DNA from: CAZNUP01 sp964609775
Lineage (GTDB): Bacteria > Patescibacteriota > Microgenomatia > JAMCZE01
Length of the DNA: 47,457 nucleotides
Reading direction: 5' to 3'
Assembly: GCA_964609775.1 (NCBI GenBank)
Contig: CAZSSJ010000006.1
Location: 1 to 47,457, forward strand
The notes beneath the pieces were generated by a model. It saw nothing but the letters and a program-made list of their open reading frames with translations, ran no database searches and was not told where the DNA came from. Numbering within the stretch: position 1 is the first letter of the stretch; every line of letters begins with the position of its first letter. Shown in pieces: positions 1 to 7,501 of this stretch. Both the position numbers and the translations under genes were made by a program.

Positions 1-280
1 CTAGTCTAAAGGCTAGGCGAAATTATGTCTGTACCAATATTGGGGAGCAGTCCAGTTTGTTGCCTAACAAGTTTTGTCCGGTTTGGTATTTAATCTTGCT
101 TTCCCACGAGGTCAAAGAGAGATCCTTTATGTTTTTGGCTAACCGCCAGTAAGTAAATCTCTCTTCAATCTAATTGGCTTTCTGACCGAGATGATCGTAT
201 CAAGAAAAAAAGGGGTTAGCTTGAGCACAACCTAGAATTTGCCTAGATATTTAGGCTGGAGAAACCTGAGGAATCTGACT
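1..280. other. No gene recognised at the left edge
   Basis: I see no supported coding frame here. The stretch has a few small inverted repeats (CTAG at both ends of the first 16 bases; CCTA/TTAGG around 243-255), too weak to call a terminator. It may be the 3' flank of the minus-strand gene ending at 281. Confidence 0.4.
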
Positions 281-2353
281 TTACGTCGTGGCAGGGATAG
301 CTTCTTCGGTGGGCATACTCCCCCAAATACCTACTACCTTATCTAGAATTTGTGGTGTTCCGATTAACGTGAGTAGAGCGTCTGGATCGATCGAATTTAA
401 GTCTCCTCGGAAATCAGACGAGTGTTCAAGTATGGGGGCAAGCCAAATAACCGCGTTGTTAGGAAGTCGTCTCATCAATTCTATAGTCCCTTTATGGAGG
501 CTACTGATATCCCTCAAGTCCTGTCTCTGTAACATCAATATGTGCCCTAATGAATCTAGGAACTCCACGCCTTCAGTTTCATGGAGATAGGAGTCTGTGC
601 CTACTAGTCTTATAAAACAAGCTTTCACTCCTCTTCGGCCCAGATTTTCCATATATCCCCGGATTCTGGTCGCGGTGGAGCCATATTGGTCATCCGGGGG
701 GCAGAATAATATATTTTCTTTATGACGCAGGGCTTCTGTCAACATGCCACGTCTCATCTCAAGCTGTCCTACTTCATAACCTCCTGCTTTTAAGCGGGCG
801 TCCATGTCTTTTTCAAGGTCCAATTTACTGGGGTTTTTATCGTTGGGAGCGACTAGAACCCAAATTTTTCCTTTGAAACTAGGGGGTAAGATGCCTGCGT
901 GGATTAGCTCTTCCCCATTTAAATCAGCCGCCTCGAGAGCAGATTCTACGTGTGCGTATGTAGGCAGACTAAATTCCCCGGTGTATACAATTACAGCATC
1001 TCCGTCTTGGACCATTTCTAAACCCGCAGCTTTTCTTTCCAACAACCGCTTAACCTCATTCTCGTGTCTTTGGAAGAGCCCATCGGAAAAACCTAGAGTT
1101 CTGTAGTCTTCAGCACTCCATTTAAAATCGGACAGACCTTGAAGTCTCATTTGCAACAAAAGGTCTGGGGCAAGAGCTTTAATCTGGTTTTCTATTCTTT
1201 CGGCTTGGAATCCATCTCCGGCGAATGCGCGAGCTGCTTTTAGCACGTCTCCTATATAGTGCTGAGGCCCAACCGGGGTTCGATCAATGGTTCCGATTTC
1301 GCATTGGCTGATTTTGTTTGCGCTTACTGCCTCCTTAGGAAGAAAAGCGGCTAGAAAACCTAAGACATTGGCTCTAAAAACTCCAAGTCTTCTTCTGCGG
1401 AAAATATGGACTAAGTCATTGATTATATTTTGCCCCTCTTGGTAGGTCAGCGTGTGACCTAGCAGCCTTTCTCCCAAAGCGAATCCAATTAGTGGAATGA
1501 CATCACTGAAAGCATTCGGCCGAACGACTTCTGTGGGGGCGTATTTAGATTCCCTCAAAAGATTCAAAAAGGTGGCACTTTCTCTGGCTGCTTGGGCAAT
1601 TGATAAAAGCTTAGGGCCTATCTCCTGCATGTCTTGTCTTTCTGACTCAGACTTAAGCCTCTTAGCCGTGAGTGAACAAAATTCCTCAAACAATCCTAAG
1701 GCGGCTACTCCATGAGGCTGGGAACCTTCTGTTTCCTTTTCACTCAGGGGTTTGTTCTTTCGGGCTATAGCGGTGGTCTCCAGATCTATTAGTTCTACCC
1801 TATTTAACTCCTGCTTGATTCTCCTTCGCTTTGTACCTCTCATCTTTACGATCTCACTAACCGTCTCCTTGGGAGACATTATTTTCAAAAGGATTATCTG
1901 GTCAAGACATAGCAAGTCAGTCACGGCTCTGAACCAGTTGGCTACGTTTATACCTTGTCTAGCCCATTGTATGGCCTCGTCGGTGAAATCCTTGACATCG
2001 AATTTTTTGCTATAGCTAAACTCTAAGGTAAAGTGAGTTATTGATGTGAGTAATAATTGGAATTGCAAGACTTCTGTTGGAGAAGAAAATCTTAAGGAAC
2101 TGCTTATTATCTTTAACTTATTGAGGGGCCTGTCGAAATCAGGTTCAATTCTTGGTTCCGTATAAGGGACCCCCGGGGGGCGGGTAATGAGATGATGAGC
2201 AAGTATGTGTTTCAGCCAGTTAGGTCGAGAATCCTCTGGTTTGAGTCTTAGAGCTGCTCCCTGACGCCTATAGCCCGGGTTCATGGGAACAGTCAATTGT
2301 TCCTCCAGATCATGAATATTGAGTTGTGCCTCTTGCTCTACGGTGGGTTTCAT
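281..2353 (-). CDS. Large protein with C-terminal nicotinate/NMN adenylyltransferase-like domain
   Basis: 690 aa. The first ~450 residues match no family I recognise; they are mostly helical and charged, with no signal peptide. From residue 454 the chain reads like a NadD/NadR-type nucleotidyltransferase fold. A first strand and loop, TGEFSLPTYAH (458-468), stands where the family has GxFxPxHxGH. Further on, GSTATRIR and VGTDSYL (584-590) resemble the family's SYTIDTLR and GADSL segments, followed by a buried strand. The HxGH motif is degraded to TYAH, so catalysis is uncertain and the domain may bind a nucleotide without turning it over. Start ATG 2353 has no ribosome-binding site and lies 46 nt downstream of the regulator gene on the same strand, which suggests an operon with it. 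Fold similarity is seen; the function is inferred. Confidence 0.6.
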   Translation of the reverse strand: MKPTVEQEAQLNIHDLEEQLTVPMNPGYRRQGAALRLKPEDSRPNWLKHILAHHLITRPPGVPYTEPRIEPDFDRPLNKLKIISSSLRFSSPTEVLQFQLLLTSITHFTLEFSYSKKFDVKDFTDEAIQWARQGINVANWFRAVTDLLCLDQIILLKIMSPKETVSEIVKMRGTKRRRIKQELNRVELIDLETTAIARKNKPLSEKETEGSQPHGVAALGLFEEFCSLTAKRLKSESERQDMQEIGPKLLSIAQAARESATFLNLLRESKYAPTEVVRPNAFSDVIPLIGFALGERLLGHTLTYQEGQNIINDLVHIFRRRRLGVFRANVLGFLAAFLPKEAVSANKISQCEIGTIDRTPVGPQHYIGDVLKAARAFAGDGFQAERIENQIKALAPDLLLQMRLQGLSDFKWSAEDYRTLGFSDGLFQRHENEVKRLLERKAAGLEMVQDGDAVIVYTGEFSLPTYAHVESALEAADLNGEELIHAGILPPSFKGKIWVLVAPNDKNPSKLDLEKDMDARLKAGGYEVGQLEMRRGMLTEALRHKENILFCPPDDQYGSTATRIRGYMENLGRRGVKACFIRLVGTDSYLHETEGVEFLDSLGHILMLQRQDLRDISSLHKGTIELMRRLPNNAVIWLAPILEHSSDFRGDLNSIDPDALLTLIGTPQILDKVVGIWGSMPTEEAIPATT

Positions 2354-2399
2354 ATGCGGCAGCTCTGGGCTGGAATTTTGGTCAGTAACTTTAGCAGAT

Positions 2400-3785
2400 T
2401 TATGAAGAAGCTGTGATGAATTTGTAACCTTTCCCTCTGACTGTCGTCAGGTTATCCCTGACACCCAATGCGGCCAGTTTTCTGCGTAGTTTGCTCATGA
2501 GTTGATCGATCGCCCATTCAGAATACTTTTCGTAGGATTCTTTTCCCCATAAGGCTTCTCCGATGTCATCGCGGGTGCAGAGATGATTGGCTTTTTGAAG
2601 AAACATCGTTAATATTGCGTATTCTTGATGGGTAAATTTTTCTTCCACGGTCTGTCCGTTCATTAAAACTGCTCCGGTTTCGTCCTCAATTTTCAAGCCC
2701 TGGTGATCTTGCCGAGCATGTTCGTGACCCTCACTGAAGCCCGCAATTGTCTGGCCAAAAAGTTTGCCAAACAGCTTATATTGCCCGTTGTCTGTTGGGA
2801 TTATGAGACGCAATTTGCTGAGAAAATCAATGCTCCACTTATCGGATTCTGTTAAGGGTTTACCCCTAGCCACTTTTCGAATGACGGCCTTTGTTTCATC
2901 AGAGTGGACCTCAAAAATACCTTGAGATACGGATTGTAACTCATAGTGATCTGAAAGTAGTTTCTCCAGCTCAGAAGGACTGAGTTTCTGTCCGTCGAGT
3001 TTAGTTATAACCTTTAGACACACTTTTAACATATAAGGGTGGCCACCACAAAGTTCCTCAATTACCTTTTTGTACTCGGGTTCGGCGGTGATTCCAAATT
3101 CCATGGTTATTCTATCGAAGGAGTAGTTGAAGTCAGGTGAATCTAAAAGAGGAATATAAACGATATTTTGGAGAAGGACTTCACTAAAATCACCCCAAAG
3201 GGTTATTTTTTCTTTTTTGGTAACTTCTTCCCGCATTAAAAAAATATAGTGCAGACTTGAAGAAAAACTGCCCCACAAACTTCTTAAGTTGTTATAAAAA
3301 ATAGCGGTGGCGAAGTTTAATTCGTCAAATTCGCCCAGGAAAAGCACCAGCTCAAAGCCAGAATCAACAATTTTCTTTAAATAGGCTTTTAAGGTGTCCA
3401 GGAGTTTTGTGTAGGAGGCTGTTTCATCATCAAAAATAGAAACGTTGAGGCTGGATCCATCTATTTTTTGACTGTTAGTGTGTTCTCTGCAAGCAGATAG
3501 GATACTCTTCCCCATCAGGCGCAGATAGCCGGAAAAACTTTCTTCTGTGAGATCGAGGGGTTCAATATAAGCAAAAATGTATTTTGGGAATTCAGGTAGC
3601 TCCGTTTCAAACAGGTCTATATTTTCGATCAAGAACTTGTTCCACATTCTTCGCCCCGCCATGGGAACCCAGACAGTGGTAACACACTCTCCCCTTCGAA
3701 GCGGGGAAAACACGGAGGCGGCATAATTGTGTAGAGTTTGAGGTGTTACAGGATAATAATATTTGTCGTTTTTATTGAGTGTCAT
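2400..3785 (-). CDS. Degenerate STAND/AAA-type ATPase fused to OmpR-type winged helix regulator
   Basis: 461 aa. The N-terminal two thirds resemble a STAND/Orc-like NTPase. The Walker A position (about 42-50, MAGRRMWNK) lacks the GK[ST] core, the Walker B strand LVLFLGEFDEL (146-156) is well formed, and GGHPYML near 250 matches the GxP motif of these ATPases. Residues ~368-458 are an OmpR/PhoB-type DNA-binding winged helix (FTHQEYAILTMFL, DIGEALWG, LMSKLRRKL, VRGKGYKF). A ligand- or nucleotide-sensing transcription factor is likely. Three direct repeats just upstream (3806-3833) suit autoregulation by such a domain. The 690-aa gene follows after 46 nt. The missing P-loop lysine implies weak or no ATP hydrolysis. 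Confidence 0.7.
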   Translation of the reverse strand: MTLNKNDKYYYPVTPQTLHNYAASVFSPLRRGECVTTVWVPMAGRRMWNKFLIENIDLFETELPEFPKYIFAYIEPLDLTEESFSGYLRLMGKSILSACREHTNSQKIDGSSLNVSIFDDETASYTKLLDTLKAYLKKIVDSGFELVLFLGEFDELNFATAIFYNNLRSLWGSFSSSLHYIFLMREEVTKKEKITLWGDFSEVLLQNIVYIPLLDSPDFNYSFDRITMEFGITAEPEYKKVIEELCGGHPYMLKVCLKVITKLDGQKLSPSELEKLLSDHYELQSVSQGIFEVHSDETKAVIRKVARGKPLTESDKWSIDFLSKLRLIIPTDNGQYKLFGKLFGQTIAGFSEGHEHARQDHQGLKIEDETGAVLMNGQTVEEKFTHQEYAILTMFLQKANHLCTRDDIGEALWGKESYEKYSEWAIDQLMSKLRRKLAALGVRDNLTTVRGKGYKFITASS

Positions 3786-3805
3786 ATTAGTTTATCTGAG
3801 CTTAC

Positions 3806-3833
3806 TTAGTCAGTTTAGTCAGATTTTAGTCAG
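3806..3833 (-). promoter_or_regulatory. Three TTAGTCAG direct repeats upstream of the winged-helix regulator
   Basis: On the plus strand TTAGTCAG starts at 3806, 3815 and 3826, so the spacings are 9 and 11 bp. Read towards the gene the repeat is CTGACTAA. The array ends 21 nt before the ATG at 3785, where a -35 region would lie. OmpR/PhoB-family domains bind tandem direct repeats about one helical turn apart, so this is the natural candidate operator for the protein encoded next to it. Confidence 0.6.
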
Positions 3834-3887
3834 GAAAGAAGATGATGTCAAGGGGAAGAGGGGGGAGCGGAAGCGGTCGTTTGACTG

Positions 3888-3932
3888 TTGATCTTCTTCC
3901 CAAAACCACGGTATAGTTAATAAAAGGGGGTG
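3888..3932 (+). promoter_or_regulatory. Promoter and strong SD for the 3938 gene
   Basis: TTGATC (3888-3893), 18-bp spacer, TATAGT (3912-3917), then GGGGGTG (3926-3932) five bases before ATG 3938. This is a leadered gene with a strong ribosome-binding site, unlike most genes here. Confidence 0.6.
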
Positions 3933-3937
3933 AGAAT

Positions 3938-4336
3938 ATGGATTTCGTGACTGTGGTGTATAACGCCATGAACCAGATGGTGATTGATCTTATTAATGTG
4001 GTTCCAACGCTTATCGTGGCTCTTGTCATTTGGCTTTTGGGGATATATCTTTTGGACTTGGGAGTGGGGCTTTTAAAGAAAGTGGACTTTAAAGGGACAG
4101 ATTTGGATAACAAAGCGATCAACACGTTGACTCAGGTGGTGGGCATGGCCGGAAGAGTGATTCTGGTCTTGATCGTTCTGGACTATTTAGGAATTGCCAG
4201 AAATGTCGTCGGGGCGGTGGCTAACGGGATCACCTTTGCCGTGGCCATTGCTTTGGGCCTGTCTTTTGGGAAAGCTCTGGAAAGAGATGCGGACGGCGTG
4301 GTGGCAACGGTTCGAAGGATGCTGGGAAGGAAGTAG
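3938..4336 (+). CDS. Small membrane protein resembling the TM-helix region of mechanosensitive channels
   Basis: 132 aa with three hydrophobic segments (about 15-45, 68-85, 88-105). A glycine-rich stretch LGLSFGKALERDADGVVA follows near the C-terminus. The arrangement resembles the 'conserved TM helix' repeat family and the N-terminal part of MscS-like proteins, but the MscS beta domain is absent, so a tension-gated channel should not be assumed. The start is set by the GGGGGTGA ribosome-binding site. The deacetylase gene starts 5 nt after its stop, so the two are probably co-transcribed. Confidence 0.65.
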   Translation: MDFVTVVYNAMNQMVIDLINVVPTLIVALVIWLLGIYLLDLGVGLLKKVDFKGTDLDNKAINTLTQVVGMAGRVILVLIVLDYLGIARNVVGAVANGITFAVAIALGLSFGKALERDADGVVATVRRMLGRK

Positions 4337-4341
4337 ACGAG

Positions 4342-5286
4342 GTGAAGAACAGACTTTTTTTGGTGGGAATTTTGGTTGCGGGAATTACACTCCTAATGCC
4401 TGGGGTGGTTTTGGCAGGGCCGACTGAGAGCTTGGATCGGACAGGCAGAGTCTTTGGTCCGCTGAATGAGATGGTTGGCCCAAGGTTGCCGGGAAGTTTT
4501 CTGGCGGGAAGACAAAAAAATAGCTGGGCTGGAGAGAGCGGCTGGAAAGACATTTCCCTTTTGGGAGAGAGCGGGGAAACCCCAGAGGCGAAAATTCAAG
4601 TGCCGGTTCTCATGTATCACTATATTAGAGTTAATCCGGACCCGAAAGACAAAGTCGGGTTTGACCTGTCAGTTACGCCAGATAAATTTGAGGAACAGAT
4701 GATTTGGCTACGGGATAACAGATACGAAACTCTTAGCCTAGACGAGTTTTACCGGGGAGTATTAAAAGGCGAAACATTGCCAGAACGTCCGGTAGTTATC
4801 ACGTTGGATGACGGGTATGCAGACTCCTACTGGCACGCTTATCCGATTCTGCGCCGCTTGGGTCTTAAGGCGGCTAATTTTATAATTACCGGTTTTATCG
4901 GAGCGCCAAAATATTTGAGTCTTTGGCAAATGAGGGAAATGGCGGAAAGTGGGGTATTTTCCTTTGGCGCCCATACGGTTTCGCATCTGATTTTGACACC
5001 TCTATCGGAGGGCGAAGTCCGGGAGGAAATCAGAAAAAGTAAGGTGATGCTGGAGCAGAGGTTGGGAGCAAGAATTGACTGGTTTGCCTATCCATATGGC
5101 AGGATTAATGCGAAGGTGGCGAAGATTGTCCAAGAGGCAGGCTACTTCGGGGCTTTCGGGACAAATGACGGCGCGTCAGAAACGAGCAAAAACGTGTTTA
5201 CTCTGCCACGGATCCGGGTTTCGGGGGGAGAGTCTTTAAAGACATTTGCGGCAAAGTTAGAAAGTGTCAGCGTTAAAGAAGAGTAG
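4342..5286 (+). CDS. Secreted polysaccharide deacetylase (NodB homology domain)
   Basis: 314 aa from a GTG start. Residues 1-25 form a signal peptide ending VVLAG. The NodB domain runs from about 85 to 280. Motif 1 is TLDDGYAD (154-161, catalytic and metal Asp), motif 2 HTVSH (211-215, metal His pair) and motif 3 FAYPYGR (248-254). All key residues of carbohydrate esterase family 4 are present, so it should remove N-acetyl groups from an exported polysaccharide or peptidoglycan outside the membrane. It lies 5 nt after the small membrane protein gene and is probably translated from the same mRNA. Confidence 0.9.
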   Translation: MKNRLFLVGILVAGITLLMPGVVLAGPTESLDRTGRVFGPLNEMVGPRLPGSFLAGRQKNSWAGESGWKDISLLGESGETPEAKIQVPVLMYHYIRVNPDPKDKVGFDLSVTPDKFEEQMIWLRDNRYETLSLDEFYRGVLKGETLPERPVVITLDDGYADSYWHAYPILRRLGLKAANFIITGFIGAPKYLSLWQMREMAESGVFSFGAHTVSHLILTPLSEGEVREEIRKSKVMLEQRLGARIDWFAYPYGRINAKVAKIVQEAGYFGAFGTNDGASETSKNVFTLPRIRVSGGESLKTFAAKLESVSVKEE

Positions 5287-5417
5287 TTTAGCCTGTTTCG
5301 GTCTTACGAGATTATTACTTCTTTGAGATTCAATTACGAAAGCAGGTGGTTAAAGTGGGTTGTTGTGAGCACAGGAAGAACGCTGACACTGGTGCTCGTG
5401 GTGAGGGGGTGAAAACT

Positions 5418-5675
5418 ATGCAATTCATTTTGTGGGCAATATTCGGAGGAATCGCGGGATGGCTGGCATCAATTTTCATGAAGACAAACGCCTCCCAGGG
5501 AATGCTGATGGACGTGATTTTGGGAGTGGTGGGAGGATTGGTTGGCGGGTTAATCATGAATTTGTTCGGGTTCTCCGGGGTGACGGGATTTAATCTTTAC
5601 AGCATGTTCGTGTCAGTTCTCGGGGCTGTCGTTCTCATTGCTTTGGGCAGAGCGCTAACACAGAGTGCTGTTTAA
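5418..5675 (+). CDS. GlsB/YeaQ/YmgE-family stress membrane protein
   Basis: 85 aa, three hydrophobic segments rich in glycine (IFGGIAGWLAS, ILGVVGGLVGGLIM, FVSVLGAVVLIALG). This is the pattern of the transglycosylase-associated/GlsB family, small integral membrane proteins linked to general stress. An open frame extends back to 5346, but ATG 5418 is preceded by GAGGGGGTGAAAACT, a strong ribosome-binding site of the type used by other small membrane proteins in the window, so I start there. Confidence 0.85.
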   Translation: MQFILWAIFGGIAGWLASIFMKTNASQGMLMDVILGVVGGLVGGLIMNLFGFSGVTGFNLYSMFVSVLGAVVLIALGRALTQSAV

Positions 5676-5690
5676 GAGGAAGTGAAAGGC

Positions 5691-5713
5691 AAGCGCCGCT
5701 CATCGCGGCGCTT
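5691..5713 (+). terminator. GC-rich hairpin after the GlsB-like gene
   Basis: Perfect 9-bp inverted repeat (AAGCGCCGC / GCGGCGCTT) with a 5-nt loop, 16 nt after the stop. Only three T follow, so termination may be weak. It separates the GlsB-like gene from the response regulator. Confidence 0.55.
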
Positions 5714-5741
5714 TGGGTTCAAAGTGTATAATGGTGATTCT

Positions 5742-6413
5742 ATGACAAGATCCGTGCTCGTAGTGGAAGACGACCCGGGGGTGCAGAAATACTTACGGGA
5801 GCTTCTGCTGGATAACGGCTTTTCTGTTCGATTGGCGGCTGACGGAGTGACCGCTCTTAGTGGTGTGGCGGAGCTGCCGCCGGATCTGGTGGTTTTGGAC
5901 CTGGGGCTGCCGAACATGAGTGGGGAAACTGTCTGCCAAGAACTCAAGAAGAAGTACTCGGATTTACCGATCATCATTTTAACGGCGAAGGATACGACGG
6001 AAAACATTGTTGAAGGGCTGAGGATCGGGGCCGATGATTACATGACGAAACCGTTCGTCGGCGAAGAACTGCTAGCGCGGATTCGAGCCAGGTTGCGATC
6101 AAGTGGTGGTGACGATGCCACTCTCAAGGTGGCAGATTTGACACTTAATCCGAGGACTTTAGAAGTGAAGAGAGGAAAAAAACTAATTAAATTGACACCG
6201 CAAGAATTTAAACTTCTTCAGTATCTCATGGCAAATCCTGGCCAGGTGCTCACGCGGGAGATGATTCTCAATCGTGTCTGGCTCTACTCCCCGGAGGTGG
6301 AAAGCCGAGTGGTGGATATTTATATTGGGTATCTGCGAAAAAAGATTGATCGGGGTTTTAAGAAACAACTCATTCAATCAGCACGCGGCTTTGGTTACAC
6401 CATTAAAAGCTAG
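5742..6413 (+). CDS. OmpR/PhoB-family response regulator (orphan)
   Basis: 223 aa. The receiver domain covers 1-~118. The acidic pocket is E9-D10-D11, the phospho-acceptor is D53 in VLDLGLP, with T81 in ILTAKD and K103 in MTKPF. The DNA-binding winged helix covers ~125-222 and ends RSARGFGYTIKS. All switch residues are present, so it should be phosphorylated and bind DNA. No histidine kinase gene is adjacent. ATG 5742 is chosen because TATAAT at 5727-5732 ends 9 nt before it, predicting a leaderless transcript; an upstream in-frame extension would cross the hairpin at 5691. Confidence 0.92.
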   Translation: MTRSVLVVEDDPGVQKYLRELLLDNGFSVRLAADGVTALSGVAELPPDLVVLDLGLPNMSGETVCQELKKKYSDLPIIILTAKDTTENIVEGLRIGADDYMTKPFVGEELLARIRARLRSSGGDDATLKVADLTLNPRTLEVKRGKKLIKLTPQEFKLLQYLMANPGQVLTREMILNRVWLYSPEVESRVVDIYIGYLRKKIDRGFKKQLIQSARGFGYTIKS

Positions 6414-6615
6414 CTTAGATGACAGGGGATTGGAAGAGGATGAGAAGGTCACCCAGAATGGTTCGGCGGAGAAAATCTCGGGCTTTGTCTAGGAAAAGTG
6501 TCACAGCAGTGAACATAGAAATAGTTAGTGCCAAACAATTCTAGTGCTAAGCAAAAGCAAACCAGCAACGATCCAAGGGGAGATTTCATCGAGAATGTTC
6601 ATAAGGAGGGATTAT
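6414..6615. other. Intergenic stretch without a recognised gene
   Basis: About 200 bases between the response regulator and a 17-codon frame. I see no convincing gene, RNA or terminator in it. Confidence 0.4.
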
Positions 6616-6669
6616 ATGGCTAGGGAGGCTGTGAAAAGACAGAGGAAAGTAAGGATTAGGAAAGAGTGA
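6616..6669 (+). CDS. Possible 17-aa basic peptide with consensus ribosome-binding site
   Basis: ATG 6616 follows a perfect AAGGAGG (6603-6609) with 6-nt spacing and opens a 17-codon frame, MAREAVKRQRKVRIRKE, then TGA. Eight of 17 residues are Arg or Lys. Nothing of known family is recognisable. The consensus SD is rare in this window, which is the main argument that it is translated. It could be a small basic protein, a leader peptide, or the remnant of a longer gene. Confidence 0.35.
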   Translation: MAREAVKRQRKVRIRKE

Positions 6670-6672
6670 GGA

Positions 6673-6828
6673 TTAGTCTTTGAGAGCCTCAATCATGCGC
6701 TCTTGTGAGGTCTTGATCTTCGCAAAGATTTCTTCTTTGGTGGGCACGTGGCCATATTTGGCGATCAATTCTTGCTCCAGTTTTTTGGAAATTTTTTTGG
6801 GTTTGGCGGATTTTTTAGGCTTGTCCAT
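6673..6828 (-). CDS. Small lysine-rich protein, divergent from the DUF5678-like gene
   Basis: 51 aa, starting MDKPKKSAKP and ending MIEALKD. A lysine-rich N-terminal tail is followed by an amphipathic helical region (ELIAKYGHVPTKEEIFAKIK). No family recognised. It faces the gene at 6848 across a 19-bp gap containing TATAAT for the plus strand and CATTAT, 6 nt before this ATG, for the minus strand. The arrangement suggests a bidirectional leaderless promoter and supports a real gene. Confidence 0.5.
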   Translation of the reverse strand: MDKPKKSAKPKKISKKLEQELIAKYGHVPTKEEIFAKIKTSQERMIEALKD

Positions 6829-6833
6829 AGATG

Positions 6834-6839
6834 TATAAT
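6834..6839 (+). promoter_or_regulatory. -10 box in a 19-bp divergent promoter
   Basis: TATAAT ends 8 nt before ATG 6848. The same 19 bp must also drive the minus-strand frame starting at 6828. No clear -35 is visible on the plus strand because that region is coding for the divergent gene. Confidence 0.5.
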
Positions 6840-6847
6840 GTACCTAT

Positions 6848-7063
6848 ATGCAGAAAAAAATGAAACTCATAGATTTGAGCAAAATTCTTCGCCCATTTAA
6901 AAGCGGTTGGGTCGCCTTGTCGATGGATTATAAAAAGGTTCTTGGGTGGGGAAAAACACTGCAAGCGGCGAGAAAGCGGGCAGAGAAAACCGGAGAGGAG
7001 TTCAGTTTTTATAAAATCGAGTCCGCCCCGACGATTCACGTTCCTTATACCCTCATCAAGTGA
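6848..7063 (+). CDS. Small DUF5678-like protein paired with a retropepsin
   Basis: 71 aa. The core KSGWVALSMDYKKVLGWGKT followed by AARKRAEKTGEE resembles DUF5678, a short beta-alpha domain of unknown function whose members carry a W[VI]A...G(K/R)T core. The stop overlaps the GTG start of the retropepsin gene (7060-7063), so the two are translationally coupled. I regard the pair as a functional unit, possibly an inhibitor, substrate or localisation partner of the protease; that role is inference. Confidence 0.6.
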   Translation: MQKKMKLIDLSKILRPFKSGWVALSMDYKKVLGWGKTLQAARKRAEKTGEEFSFYKIESAPTIHVPYTLIK

Positions 7064-7461
7064 TAGTCTCCTACAAAAAGGTTTACATTCCCAGCTATAA
7101 CTTGAGTGTCCTACGACCAATTGTTCGTGTGGCCATTGCTGGACCAAAACAACAATGGATTGGAGAGGCACTTCTTGATACTGGAGCGGACAGGTCGCTT
7201 TTTGACATCGAGGTTGCGAGGGATGTGGGGTTGGACTTGTCGAACGCATCAAGGCAGCGGTTTGGCGGAATTGGCAAGGATCAAGTGCAAGTCTATACAA
7301 TTGATGTGGGGTTAGGAATAATTGGGATGAAAGAGAAAGTGAAAATTCCGATTGGGTTTATGGAAAATGCCAACATCCGGGCACTCTTGGGGCAAGAGGG
7401 TTTTTTTGACGCGTTTAAGATTACTTTTGACCGCAGGCGGGATAGTATTGAAATTAAATAA
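7060..7461 (+). CDS. Retropepsin-like (clan AA) aspartic protease
   Basis: 133 aa from GTG 7060. The segment EALLDTGADRSLFD (about 37-50) is the catalytic DTGA motif of single-domain aspartic proteases, which work as homodimers. RALLGQEGFFDAFKITFD near the C-terminus matches the hydrophobic psi-loop and following hairpin (ILG..fL..f.v.id). No signal peptide, so it is cytosolic. The single-lobed size fits the bacterial retropepsin-like families. The coupling to the DUF5678-like gene is tight (4-nt overlap). Confidence 0.85.
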   Translation: MIVSYKKVYIPSYNLSVLRPIVRVAIAGPKQQWIGEALLDTGADRSLFDIEVARDVGLDLSNASRQRFGGIGKDQVQVYTIDVGLGIIGMKEKVKIPIGFMENANIRALLGQEGFFDAFKITFDRRRDSIEIK

Positions 7462-7501
7462 CGAGACTTGCCCTGGGTTCAAAAACAGGTATAATCGGGT
7501 T

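Noticed and set aside
3826..4125. Minus-strand open frame opposite the small membrane protein gene
   Set aside because: Antisense of a gene with a promoter, strong ribosome-binding site and clear membrane helices; low-complexity translation.
6815..7300. 161-codon minus-strand open frame
   Set aside because: Lies opposite the DUF5678-like and retropepsin genes, which have family motifs and coupled stops and starts.
7352..7501. N-terminal extension of the dehydrogenase-like gene
   Set aside because: Overlaps the retropepsin gene, has no family similarity, and TATAAT sits 6 nt before ATG 7502.
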